Shown: positions 21,187 through 29,127, counted from the first letter of the stretch. The stretch is 35,126 nt of DNA from an uncultured Azospirillum sp. (GCF_946480385.1 NZ_CAMLJP010000066.1:1-35126); one strand, 5' to 3'. The notes: generated by a model from the letters alone, not told the origin. A program made the numbers and translations.

Positions 21187-21954
21187 TTAAGGGTTGGCGT
21201 CTTCGGCAGGTTGGGTATCGGGTTGCCAGGGCAGGGCGCGGCGGGCCAGCGCATCGACGGCGGCGTAGAGCGTCACCGCGAACAGCCCCAGCACCAGCAC
21301 GGCGGCGAACAGAAGGTCGATCTGCATGCGAGCATTGGCGTGCAGCATCAGATAGCCGAGGCCGGAGGACGACCCCACCCACTCACCGATCACCGCGCCG
21401 ATGGGCGCCACCGCAGCGGCGACGCGCACGCCGGACCAGAAGGCGGGCAGGGCGGCCGGAAGACGGATGCTCCACAGGATGGCGGCGGGCGAGGCGCCCA
21501 TGGTGCGGGCAAGGTCGAGCCAGCCGGGATCGGTGCGGCGCAGCCCGTCGAACAGCGCGGTCGTCACCGGGAAATAGATGACCAGCACCGCCATGGCGAT
21601 CTTGGAGGCCATGCCGTAGCCCAGCCACAGGACCAGCAGCGGGGCCAGGGCGAAGACCGGAATCGCCTGGCTGACCAACAGCAGCGGCATCAGCCAGCGC
21701 CTTGCGGTGCGGAAGCGCGCCAGGAGAAGGGCGCTGACCCCGCCCAACGCCACGCCGGCCACCAGCCCGATCAGGATCTCCGACAGGGTGGTCAGGCCGT
21801 GGGTCAGCAACAGGGGGGCCTGCCGCTGCATCGCGTCGGCCACCGCCAGCGGGCTGGGCAGCAGGTAGCGCGGCAGGCCGGTGGCCCAGACCAACGCCTG
21901 CCAGCCGGCGACCAGCACCAGCAGGGTGACCAGGGCGCGCAGCAGCGCCTTCAT
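21187..21954 (-). CDS. thiX: Thiamin-precursor ABC transporter, permease
   Basis: A 255-residue inner-membrane permease of the SsuC/ThiX/TauC family with about six helices. The EAA-like loop, which contacts the ATPase, reads RTDPGWLDLARTMGASPAAILWSIRLPAALPAFWSGVRVA. The start overlaps the end of the ATPase gene by four bases (ATGA), and the SBP follows 17 bases after its stop. The three genes form one operon behind the riboswitch. Confidence 0.93.
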   Translation of the reverse strand: MKALLRALVTLLVLVAGWQALVWATGLPRYLLPSPLAVADAMQRQAPLLLTHGLTTLSEILIGLVAGVALGGVSALLLARFRTARRWLMPLLLVSQAIPVFALAPLLVLWLGYGMASKIAMAVLVIYFPVTTALFDGLRRTDPGWLDLARTMGASPAAILWSIRLPAALPAFWSGVRVAAAVAPIGAVIGEWVGSSSGLGYLMLHANARMQIDLLFAAVLVLGLFAVTLYAAVDALARRALPWQPDTQPAEDANP

Positions 21955-22691
21955 TCCGCCAGCCTCCGCAGCAGCTCCGCTTGATGCGCCAGCAGGCCGG
22001 GATCGTCGACGCGGCGCGGCACCGGGCCGGACGGCTCCAGCGCCGGCCCCATCACGGCGGGACGGCCGGTCATCACATGCAGACGATCGCCGATGCGCAG
22101 CGCCTCCAGCGGGTCGTGGGTGACCATCAGCACAGTGCGGCCGGCCAGCGTCTCCGCCGCGGTTTCCTGCAGCCGCAGCCGGGTGATGGCGTCGAGCGCG
22201 GAGAAGGGCTCGTCCATCAGGACCAGCGGCTTGTCCTCCATCAGCGTGCGGGCCAGCGCCACCCGCTGCCGCTGGCCGCCGGACAGGGCGGCTGGGCGGT
22301 CGCGCTCCCGCCCCGCCAAGCCGACGCGGTCCAGCAATGCACGGGCCTGCTCCACCCGTGCCGGGCCGGGACGGCGATGGCGCAGCCGGTCGCCGAGCAG
22401 GACATTGTCGAGGACGGTCAGCCAGGGCAGCAGAAGGTCCTGCTGTGCCATGTAGGCGATGCGGCTGGCCAGCGGTTGGCCGTCGCCGGTGACGACCTGC
22501 GTCGGCGGTTCGGGTTCGGCCAGACCGGCGAGGATGCGCAGCAGGGTGGTCTTGCCGACGCCGCTCGGTCCCAGCAGGCAGGTGGTCCGGCCGGCCGGCA
22601 GTTCCAGCGTCAGGTCGGAGAACAGCAGCGTGCCGCCATAGGTCAGCCGGGCGCGCGAGATCGTCACCGAAAGTGGCGTCATCGCTAGCAT
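21951..22691 (-). CDS. thiZ: Thiamin-precursor ABC transporter, ATP-binding protein
   Basis: A 246-residue ATPase. Walker A GPSGVGKTT, Q-loop AYMAQQDLLLPW, signature LSGGQRQRVALARTL, Walker B PLVLMDEPFSALD and the H-loop VTHDP are all intact. It energises import by ThiX with substrate delivered by ThiY. The start is ATG 22691; a second in-frame ATG at 22682 is possible. Neither has a strong ribosome-binding site nearby, which fits control of initiation by the riboswitch upstream. Confidence 0.93.
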   Translation of the reverse strand: MLAMTPLSVTISRARLTYGGTLLFSDLTLELPAGRTTCLLGPSGVGKTTLLRILAGLAEPEPPTQVVTGDGQPLASRIAYMAQQDLLLPWLTVLDNVLLGDRLRHRRPGPARVEQARALLDRVGLAGRERDRPAALSGGQRQRVALARTLMEDKPLVLMDEPFSALDAITRLRLQETAAETLAGRTVLMVTHDPLEALRIGDRLHVMTGRPAVMGPALEPSGPVPRRVDDPGLLAHQAELLRRLAE

Positions 22692-22729
22692 GTCGTTCTG
22701 GCGGAAAAGGAGTGGGTGCGGTCCCGCAT

Positions 22730-22819
22730 CACTGATCCCTACGCCGGCATGAACCGGATCAGGTTCCAGGGGTCGTCCCGCAACGGGACCTCTCAGCCGC
22801 CCATCGGCTCCCCCCAGTG
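22730..22819 (-). ncRNA. TPP (thiamin pyrophosphate) riboswitch
   Basis: Read on the minus strand, the segment contains the THI-element conserved blocks in order: GGGGGGAGCC, GGCTGAGA (CTGAGA complement at 22791-22796), ACCC, then GAACCTGATCCGGTTCATGCC and the closing GTAGGGA. The outer stem P1 pairs CACTG (22815-22819) with CAGTG (22730-22734). It ends 38 bases before the thiZ start. TPP binding is expected to reduce expression of the transporter. I see no T-run after it, so sequestering of the ribosome-binding site is more likely than termination (inference). Confidence 0.95.
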
Positions 22820-22957
22820 AAGGCGGCGACTATAGGCGCGGACGATCCGTGACCGCAAGCATTGCCGGATCGGACTTCCGGCCCATGGAAGTCCGACTTC
22901 GGAAGCGGGCGCTTGACCGGCGCGTGGCCGCGCCTAGTTTCTGGCGGGCATCATGGA

Positions 22958-24085
22958 GTGCCAGCCCTGACCACGCCCTTTCGTACCCCGCTGTTCATCG
23001 GCGGCGAGATCTATCGCGGCTCGACCTATGGGCCGAAACATCCGCTGGCGATCCCGCGCGTCTCGACCGCCATCGACCTCAGCCGTGCCATGGGCTGGCT
23101 GCCGGACGAGGTCTATCTCGACACCCATGTGGCGAGCGAACGGGAACTGGCGCGCTTCCACACCGCCGACTACATCGCGGCACTGAAACGGGCGGAAGCC
23201 GAACAGCGGGTGGATGAAGCCACCGCCGCCCGGCACAATCTCGGCAAGCTGGAGAATCCGGTCTTCGCCGAGATGTACCGGCGGCCGGCCCACAGCAGTG
23301 GGTCGGCGTTGCAGGCCGCAAGGATCCTGGGCGACCGGCCGGCCGGACTGGTCTACGCCCCGGCGGCGGGGACCCACCATGCGCGGCGCGACCGGGCCAG
23401 CGGCTTCTGCTATTTCAACGCGCCGGTGCTGGGCATCCTGGAACTGCTGGATCATGGGCTGGAGCGGGTACTCTACGTCGATCTCGACGCCCACCATGGC
23501 GACGGGGTGGAGGAGGCTTTCGCCGACGACGACCGGGTTCTGACGATCTCCATCCATGAGGACGGCCGCTGGCCCTACACCGGCAAGGCGGATGACCGCG
23601 CCGGAGGCATGGCCCGCAACCTGCCGGTGCCGCCGGGCTTCAACGACAGCGAGATGGAGCATGTGATGGAGGCGGCGGTGCTGCCGATGGCCCGTGCCTT
23701 CCGTCCGCAGGCGATGGTGATCCAGACCGGTGCCGACGCGTTGGCCGAAGACCCGCTGAGCCGGCTGGAGCTGTCCAACCGCGCGCTGTGGGATGCGGTG
23801 GCGACGCTGCTGCCGCTGGCGCCGCGGGTGCTGGTGGTGGGGGGCGGCGGCTATAACCCCTGGTCGGTTGGGCGCTGCTGGGCCGGGATCTGGGCGGTGA
23901 TGAACGGCATCGACCCGGCGATCAGACCGACGGCGGAGGCGGAAGCGGTGCTGCGCGCCCTGACATGGAGCCGCGCCGCCGGTCGCAATCCGCCGGAACA
24001 CTGGTTCACCACGCTGGGTGACGAACGCCGGCCGGGGCCGGTGCGCGACGCAGTGAAGCGGGTGGCGGAGATGGCGCTGTCCTGA
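22958..24085 (+). CDS. Histone deacetylase family protein (acetoin-utilisation AcuC/AphA-like)
   Basis: A 375-residue zinc-dependent deacetylase of the arginase/deacetylase fold. The catalytic His pair is at 140-141 (GTHHARRDRASGFCYFN), and zinc ligands lie in VDLDAHHGDG (D177, H179). Later come the GADAL motif and GGGGYNP. Bacterial members hydrolyse acetylated polyamines or acetyl-lysines; the substrate is not determined. The start is uncertain. GTG 22958 gives a product beginning just before the first conserved segment, and the open frame upstream to 22862 lacks family features. The gene diverges from the riboswitch-controlled operon, with about 140 bases between. Confidence 0.9.
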   Translation: MPALTTPFRTPLFIGGEIYRGSTYGPKHPLAIPRVSTAIDLSRAMGWLPDEVYLDTHVASERELARFHTADYIAALKRAEAEQRVDEATAARHNLGKLENPVFAEMYRRPAHSSGSALQAARILGDRPAGLVYAPAAGTHHARRDRASGFCYFNAPVLGILELLDHGLERVLYVDLDAHHGDGVEEAFADDDRVLTISIHEDGRWPYTGKADDRAGGMARNLPVPPGFNDSEMEHVMEAAVLPMARAFRPQAMVIQTGADALAEDPLSRLELSNRALWDAVATLLPLAPRVLVVGGGGYNPWSVGRCWAGIWAVMNGIDPAIRPTAEAEAVLRALTWSRAAGRNPPEHWFTTLGDERRPGPVRDAVKRVAEMALS

Positions 24086-24237
24086 AGCGCAGCTGATCGT
24101 TTCATTTCCAACGAATTTCGAACCAAGCCGTGACGATTCGTTGACGGACCTGGATTGTTCGGTGATCCTCGTTCCACTGCGCCGGTGCAGCTTCCGTGTC
24201 GGCTGATGCGGACATTGGTAGGAGAACGGGCGGGCGG

Positions 24238-24840
24238 ATGTCGAACACGACGCTGTTCCTGATCGCCATCGTCATCATCATGCTGGCCGCCGTTCCGGTC
24301 GCCATGATGCTGAAGGATTTCCTGCCGAACATCATGGAAAAGAGCAGCGGTCTGGAGCAGATCGAGAACCGCGTCTATGTGCTTCATGCGGAAGCGCAGG
24401 AGCTTCAGAACCGGGTCAACCAGCTGGTTCAGCGCCGCAACAGCCAGTCATCCGACCGCAGCCGGCTGGAAAGCGACATCCGCAAGGCGGAGAAGCAGAT
24501 CCGCGAATTGGCCGAGCAGCCGCCGCTGTTCGTGCATGAGGTCGGCGATCCACAGGCCGGCCTGATGAAGTTCGTCGCCACCGTCACGCAGGAAAAGGCA
24601 TCGGCCGCCGCTCGGGCTGCCGGCGACCGCGGGCCCGTGAATCCGATCTGGCGCTGTGCCAACGTGGCGGAGGTCTGGGCCTCCAGCCTCGACGAGGCGA
24701 AGCAGATGTGCGACGTCGCTTTCCCGTTCAAGCTCGGATTCCAGAAGTCCTTCCTGCGCGGCGATGCGAGGTCCGGCGGCAAGGGGGGCGTACCGGTGCC
24801 GCCGGCCACCAACCGCTCCAGGGCCGGTGCCGTCCCATGA
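24238..24840 (+). CDS. Membrane-anchored coiled-coil protein, unknown function
   Basis: A 200-residue protein I do not recognise. One N-terminal membrane helix (TLFLIAIVIIMLAAVPVAMML, residues 5-25) is followed by a coiled coil (about 38-95, IENRVYVLHAEAQELQNRVNQL). A C-terminal domain contains NPIWRCANVAEVWASSLDEAKQMCDVAF with two cysteines. AGGAG at 24220-24224 lies upstream of ATG 24238; a GTG at 24196 could add 14 residues. The stop overlaps the start of the next gene by four bases. Both genes have the same architecture (helix, coiled coil, small domain), suggesting they form a heteromeric membrane complex (inference). Confidence 0.7.
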   Translation: MSNTTLFLIAIVIIMLAAVPVAMMLKDFLPNIMEKSSGLEQIENRVYVLHAEAQELQNRVNQLVQRRNSQSSDRSRLESDIRKAEKQIRELAEQPPLFVHEVGDPQAGLMKFVATVTQEKASAAARAAGDRGPVNPIWRCANVAEVWASSLDEAKQMCDVAFPFKLGFQKSFLRGDARSGGKGGVPVPPATNRSRAGAVP

Positions 24841-25391
24841 TGATCAACTTCATCATCGTCCTGGCGATCGTCGCCATCGGCGCGTGGCTCGGCAATGTGC
24901 TGATGACGGTGGAACAGCGGGTGTCACAGGCGCGCCAGCGCGTGCGTGGCGTGCGCAACAGGCTGGACAAGCTGGAGTCCACCATCCACCGCCTGCACCG
25001 CGAGGAGGAAAACCTCCATGCCGAGATCGAGGAACTGACGCGGGACATCGTGGAACTGCGCAAGAAGCAGGTCGAGGTGCAGCAACGCCTGACCGAAGCA
25101 CAGTCGAAGCGCCGCCCGCAGATCCTGATCCTGACCGACCGGCGCAATCCCGGCGACAAGGAATGGCTGGTGACCGTGGTGAACCAGCAGATCGGCGAGA
25201 TCGACGGCACCCACCCCCTGGCCGTCGAATGGGCACGCGGGCGCGATTATCTGGTGTGGGCCGAATCAGAACGCGAGGCGGCCGAACGCGCCAACCGCCG
25301 GTTCAGCGCGCGTCCCGGTTATCAGGTGCGGTCGGTGGCGCCGGTCAAGGAAGACCTTTACAGTCCCAGTGCCGCCCGCAACGCCGCGTAG
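24837..25391 (+). CDS. Membrane-anchored coiled-coil protein, partner of the preceding gene
   Basis: A 184-residue protein of unknown function. N-terminal helix MINFIIVLAIVAIGAWLGNVL, then a long heptad-rich coiled coil (about 26-95; LDKLESTIHRLHREEENLHAEIEELTRDIVELRKKQ). The C-terminal domain (QILILTDRRNPGDKEWLVTVVN...) runs through DYLVWAESEREAAERANRRF to the end. ATG 24837 overlaps the previous stop (ATGA); 24840 is also possible. A hairpin with adjacent A/T runs follows at 25396-25433. Confidence 0.72.
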   Translation: MMINFIIVLAIVAIGAWLGNVLMTVEQRVSQARQRVRGVRNRLDKLESTIHRLHREEENLHAEIEELTRDIVELRKKQVEVQQRLTEAQSKRRPQILILTDRRNPGDKEWLVTVVNQQIGEIDGTHPLAVEWARGRDYLVWAESEREAAERANRRFSARPGYQVRSVAPVKEDLYSPSAARNAA

Positions 25392-25395
25392 ACAT

Positions 25396-25433
25396 AAAAA
25401 ACCCTTCTCCCCACCGGGGGAGAAGGGCTTTCG
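25396..25433. terminator. Bidirectional intrinsic terminator
   Basis: CCCTTCTCCCC (25402-25412) pairs with GGGGAGAAGGG (25417-25427) over a 4-base loop. On the minus strand it is followed by six T (A-run 25396-25401), a strong terminator for the ParA-like gene. On the plus strand CTTTC follows, weaker, for the coiled-coil pair. Confidence 0.88.
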
Positions 25434-25452
25434 GCAACCGTCCTTACAGATC

Positions 25453-27048
25453 TCAGCGCGCCTTGGCGGTGGCCGGGGTCTGGCGGAAGGCGTCGTGCAG
25501 GTAGGGCGACAGCGCCTGACGCATGTTGCGCAGCCACTCGTGGATGATGATCAGCGAGCGGGAGGCGACCGGCGGGGTCATGCCCAGCTTCACCAGATCC
25601 TCGCGGGTCATCGTCGCCACCTGATCCAGGCGGTGGCCGGTAAGGCGCGCCCAGGCCGGAGCGGTGCAAGGCTGCATGGAGATGACCTGCAGGCCCTCGC
25701 GCTCCACCATCTCCGCCTTGCGGCGGGCATACTGGCTGTCCTCAAGCTGCGAGAAGGGACCGGAGAAGCCGTTCTCGACCAGGACGCGCTTGGCCTTCGG
25801 GGCGATGGTCGCCACCCGCTCCAGCGTCGTCATGCCGGTGGAGAGCGAGGCGAGGTCGACGGTCACCGGAACCATGAAGGTCAGCCGTTCGCCGTCGCCC
25901 ACGTAATAGTCGAAGCCCGACACCTCGGCCCAGTTGAAGAACCACTGCGAGATGTTGCCGCCGAAATCGTACAGACGGCCGCCGCGCTGCAGCTCCGGAC
26001 CGATCAGATCCCAGAACTCGTAGAAGCCGTCGCCCGACCCCATCATGTTCATGAAGTCCTGGGTGATGCGGCGATGTTCGACCACGTCCGGGCCGAACAG
26101 GCGGGCGAGACGCTCGTTCACCTCGTACTCGACGACCTTCAGCTGCAGGCCTTCCAGCATGGCGGTCGCCATCAGGTGATGGGACAGCAGCGTCTTGCCG
26201 ACGCCGCCGCGGTCATTGAGGACGAAGATCGTGCCCAGCATGCGATCGCCTTTCCAGTATGCGTTCGTTGATTCGTCTTGGGTCGTCGTGGGAGGCGCAG
26301 GCGGGGACGCCGGCGAACCGGTGTCCCGCACAGCCGCCGCGGGGGTCTGGTGGGAGGCCGGCTGTGGTTCCGGCTTGGAGATCTTGGTTTCGGAAGAGAC
26401 GTCCTGCGCCACGCTGTCGTCGGCGCCGTCTTCTTCCGCCGGCCCCTCGTCGGCAACCGTCGTCGCCGGGGCGAGCAGGTCCGGGGCAGGGGAGGCGGGT
26501 TCGGGTTCGGTCTCGTCCGCCTGCGGTGCGGATTCGGCGACATCGGGCTCCGGTGCAGCCGACTCAGGTTCTTCCGTTTCCGTCTCATCCTCCGCCACGT
26601 CATCCACGGCGGCGTCCTGAACGGCGTCTTCCGCAGGAGGTTCCGGCTCGGGAGCCGGCGCCTTGTCCGCAGCTTCCGCGTCGGAGTCGGCTTTCACTTC
26701 CTCCTCCGCGTCGTCGGACAAGCCGGCGGACAGCGCGGCTTCGTGAACGGCGGCCAGCGTTTCCGCCGGCATGACGGAGCCGCCTGCATGGTCGTCGGCA
26801 GCCTCGCCGCGCCCCTCGTTCCCGACAAGGAAGAAGGCGGAGCGCAGGGTGACGGGCGAAATCGGCTGATTGTCGCGGGCGGTCACGCCCAGCTTCGCCA
26901 GCAGATCGGAGATCTCGGCCCAGGACAGGCCGCGTTCGCGCATCAGCCCGATGTCGGCGTAGCTTTCGCGCACCGCCTGCATGGCGCTACGGTTGCCAGC
27001 CGGGCGATCGGCAAGGAGCCGTTCAAGTTCCGAGCGATCGATCGACAC
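25453..27048 (-). CDS. ParA/MinD-like P-loop ATPase with N-terminal HTH-like region and acidic linker
   Basis: About 531 residues. The N-terminus (ESYADIGLMRERGLSWAEISDLLAKLG...SPVTLRSAF) has the spacing of an HTH found in plasmid transfer and mobilisation regulators. About 160 residues of Glu/Asp/Pro/Ala-rich linker follow. The C-terminal half is a SIMIBI P-loop domain: FVLNDRGGVGKTLLSHHL (about 276-293), Walker A'-like VVEYE, and LYDFGGN as Walker B position. The deviant Walker A normally reads KGGxGKT; here the first Lys, which reaches into the partner subunit, is Arg. Relatives position DNA or protein complexes or serve in transfer (TraL/StbB type). The start is uncertain: GTG 27048 has GGAA nine bases before it, TTG 27066 is the alternative. 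No parB-like gene is adjacent. Confidence 0.78.
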   Translation of the reverse strand: MSIDRSELERLLADRPAGNRSAMQAVRESYADIGLMRERGLSWAEISDLLAKLGVTARDNQPISPVTLRSAFFLVGNEGRGEAADDHAGGSVMPAETLAAVHEAALSAGLSDDAEEEVKADSDAEAADKAPAPEPEPPAEDAVQDAAVDDVAEDETETEEPESAAPEPDVAESAPQADETEPEPASPAPDLLAPATTVADEGPAEEDGADDSVAQDVSSETKISKPEPQPASHQTPAAAVRDTGSPASPPAPPTTTQDESTNAYWKGDRMLGTIFVLNDRGGVGKTLLSHHLMATAMLEGLQLKVVEYEVNERLARLFGPDVVEHRRITQDFMNMMGSGDGFYEFWDLIGPELQRGGRLYDFGGNISQWFFNWAEVSGFDYYVGDGERLTFMVPVTVDLASLSTGMTTLERVATIAPKAKRVLVENGFSGPFSQLEDSQYARRKAEMVEREGLQVISMQPCTAPAWARLTGHRLDQVATMTREDLVKLGMTPPVASRSLIIIHEWLRNMRQALSPYLHDAFRQTPATAKAR

Positions 27049-27066
27049 CGTATGGGATTCCGGCAA

Positions 27067-27377
27067 GATGAAATGGCGGCGGGGAGACGCCTGGACGTTG
27101 GATCACAAGGAATCCATTCCCCTGGGGCCGAAAAAATAGTACAAGCGGCCATCACGCGCAAACGGTTTCCAAACGACATCAACGGCGCTAAACATCGTTG
27201 CCCGATTACGGGGCGACCGTGACTGGTGCAACATCGCCGACGTTCCGGCAGTGGGCGCCATCATGTCGACTTTTGGAACCGGCCGTCGATTGCGCGGGTT
27301 GCCATACGGGGGCACCGCCGCTTCAGGCCGGTCGCGTGCCTTCATCGGGCTGGGCTTGGAACCGGGGTAAGGCCAAG
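27067..27377. other. 311-base divergent intergenic region
   Basis: This stretch separates the ParA-like gene (-) from the Ala/Pro-rich protein gene (+) and must hold both promoters. On the minus strand TACTAT (complement around 27136-27141) could be a -10 element, without a good -35. A short inverted repeat GGAAT/ATTCC lies at 27109-27120. No convincing gene: an open frame from 27198 on the plus strand contains CAGCH, but its start and codon pattern do not support it. Confidence 0.5.
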
Positions 27378-28142
27378 ATGCCTCACGATTTTGGTTCATC
27401 ACGGGACCGGCGATCCGCATCCCCTCTGGGGGCGGGTATCGGCTTCCACGAGTTGCGGCAGGCGTGCGAAATCTCCGCCCTGCGCGAGGATTTGGAGCGG
27501 CTGGCGCATGAGGCCGGCGCGCTCCGCGACGGCGTGGAAAATGCGGTCGAGAGCGTGCGCGACCGTTTCGCCGCGCTGAGTGCGGAGGAGATGGCCGATC
27601 CCATGGTTCTGGCCCCGCTGCTGCAGCTGGCGGTGACCACCCTGCTGGATATCCGCGAGCAGGCGCGGCAGCTCAACACACAGACCGGACCATTGTCGGA
27701 CGACGAACGCCCGTCCTGGCTGGGTGCCGCCGATGCGCCACGCCTGCGACAGCCGGCCGCAGCGGTTTGGGACGACCATGCCGACGCCGGATGGGACGGC
27801 GGCGCGATGGATGAGGAGATCGACCCGGCTCCGGTCACGCTCAATCCGGTGCCGCCACGTTCGGCAGAACCGCCGATTCCTGCGGTGCGGCCAGCGCTGA
27901 CCGCACCGCTTTCGCCGGAACTCCGTTCGCCTGCGCCGGTCGCGGAGCCGTTCCAGATCGCGCCGGCGGAGCCCCGGCCGTCGACTAGGCCCGAGGCCCA
28001 GGTATCGGAAGGACACGCCTCCTGGCTGGCTGGCGAACCGGCGCCTCCGCCGCCACCCTCGCGTGCCGCAACAGTACGGGCAAGTGGTGGCGGGCAGCGC
28101 AGTTCCGGCGGTATCGACTGGCTCGGACCTGCTGGACGCTGA
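27378..28142 (+). CDS. Hypothetical Ala/Pro-rich protein
   Basis: A 254-residue protein I do not recognise. Residues about 25-115 are predicted helical (LRQACEISALREDLERLAHEAGALRDGVENAVESVRDRFAAL), possibly a short coiled coil. The rest is Pro/Ala-rich and likely disordered, ending GGIDWLGPAGR. WLG/WLA tripeptides occur in DERPSWLG, HASWLAGE and IDWLG, a spaced repeat that could be a short binding motif. No signal peptide. ATG 27378 is preceded by AAGG. It is transcribed away from the ParA-like gene. Confidence 0.65.
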   Translation: MPHDFGSSRDRRSASPLGAGIGFHELRQACEISALREDLERLAHEAGALRDGVENAVESVRDRFAALSAEEMADPMVLAPLLQLAVTTLLDIREQARQLNTQTGPLSDDERPSWLGAADAPRLRQPAAAVWDDHADAGWDGGAMDEEIDPAPVTLNPVPPRSAEPPIPAVRPALTAPLSPELRSPAPVAEPFQIAPAEPRPSTRPEAQVSEGHASWLAGEPAPPPPPSRAATVRASGGGQRSSGGIDWLGPAGR

Positions 28143-28243
28143 CCTTTTTCCGATGACTGGAAAATCTTCGGCCGGGTTGCGACTCGGGACGATGACTCTC
28201 GTGCTTGGATCGGCGCAAAAGGTCAGATTCTGAACGATTGAGC

Positions 28244-28299
28244 TTGCAAATTCGGGTGAGCCCTAGTACAAATGGCGTAGCGGTAAACGCAAATTTACC
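28244..28299 (+). promoter_or_regulatory. Promoter and candidate operator of the response regulator gene
   Basis: TTGCAA (28244-28249) and TACAAA (28267-28272) are spaced by 17 bases. Ten bases further an 18-bp inverted repeat GGTAAACGCAAATTTACC (28282-28299) covers the expected transcription start, where a repressor would block the polymerase. The region is distinctly AT-richer than its surroundings. The gene's ATG is 50 bases further on. Confidence 0.5.
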
Positions 28300-28348
28300 A
28301 AAATTCGCCGCTTATTGCGCAACGCTGGGAACGCCCGAGGTCGGTCGC

Positions 28349-28777
28349 ATGCTCAGGATCGACTCCATCGCCAAGCAGAATATGCCTCAGCGCGTCCGTT
28401 CGCCCGGGCAACCGCTTCGCGTTCTGGTGCTTGAACATGACGATGCCGTTTCCGACGCCTTGTCCGTCCTGGTGGCGGATTTGGGCCACACCGTCTGCGG
28501 CGTCGCGCGAACGGAGATTGAAGCGGCGGAATTGGCGCGGCGTGAACGGCCGGATCTGGCCCTGACCGACGTGCGGTTCGGCGGCGGGGACGGCATCGCC
28601 ACGGCGCGGCGGTTGAATCTGGACCATGGCCTGCGGTCCATCTACCTGTCGGGCAACAGCGACCATGGCACCATGGCCCGCATCACCGAGACCTATCCGC
28701 TCGGCGTCGTGCACAAGCCGTTTTCCCATGCCCAATTGAAGATCGCCCTGGATCTGGCTGCCCGCCGCCTCCGTTGA
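28349..28777 (+). CDS. Single-domain response regulator
   Basis: A 142-residue receiver with no output domain. Conserved residues: the acidic pair in LEHDD (D31, D32), phospho-acceptor D74 (LALTDVRFG), S101 and K123 (VVHKPF). It should be phosphorylated by an unidentified kinase and act through protein contact, as CheY- or DivK-type proteins do. No kinase gene is adjacent. Several starts are open; ATG 28349 has GAGG nine bases before it, and ATG 28382 is the shorter choice. The frame upstream to 28205 overlaps the promoter and is unlikely to be translated. Confidence 0.82.
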   Translation: MLRIDSIAKQNMPQRVRSPGQPLRVLVLEHDDAVSDALSVLVADLGHTVCGVARTEIEAAELARRERPDLALTDVRFGGGDGIATARRLNLDHGLRSIYLSGNSDHGTMARITETYPLGVVHKPFSHAQLKIALDLAARRLR

Positions 28778-29127
28778 ACCCGACCTTCCTTGAATGCCGT
28801 CCGCGGTGATGCCGTCCGGGCGGCGGGAATCCTACGCTAAGGCGAAGGAATCGGTTTCCCGGCGCCTGCCGCTCTGCTATATTTGTTCTTGGAGTGTTCT
28901 GGTGCGGAACGGCTGGGCGAGTGCGCCGGTCCGGGCATTGCCGGGGCATTTCCGACGGCGGTTGACCGGCGTCGGTCCCTCGTGCTTCGTTGCGCGGGAC
29001 CGGGGGGATGGTCGCCATTGAACAGCCGGCCCTGCGAATGGGAACCCTCGGCATCTGGGTGCCTCCGCCGGGCATCCTGACGGGTCGGCATGGATGCTGG
29101 GACACTCGCGCTTAGGAGCAACGAGCG
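28778..29127. other. 350-base region upstream of ssb
   Basis: No convincing gene lies here; the open frame 28794-29021 has no ribosome-binding site or family features. The region carries the candidate ssb promoter (TATATT at 28878-28883) and a LexA box at 28885-28899, leaving an ssb leader of about 235 bases. Confidence 0.55.
28885..28899 (+). promoter_or_regulatory. LexA (SOS) box, alphaproteobacterial type
   Basis: GTTCTTGGAGTGTTC is an exact match to GTTC-N7-GTTC, the direct-repeat operator of alphaproteobacterial LexA. It begins two bases after a TATATT element (28878-28883), so LexA bound here would block initiation. ssb begins 228 bases downstream. Confidence 0.65.

Noticed and set aside
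27198..27377. Open frame with CAGCH, which looks like a haem-binding CxxCH
   Set aside because: No signal peptide, no start signal, and it is the upstream extension of a gene whose own start and ribosome-binding site are at 27378.
28794..29021. Open frame of 75 codons upstream of ssb
   Set aside because: No ribosome-binding site, no recognisable domain, and it runs across the LexA box and probable promoter.
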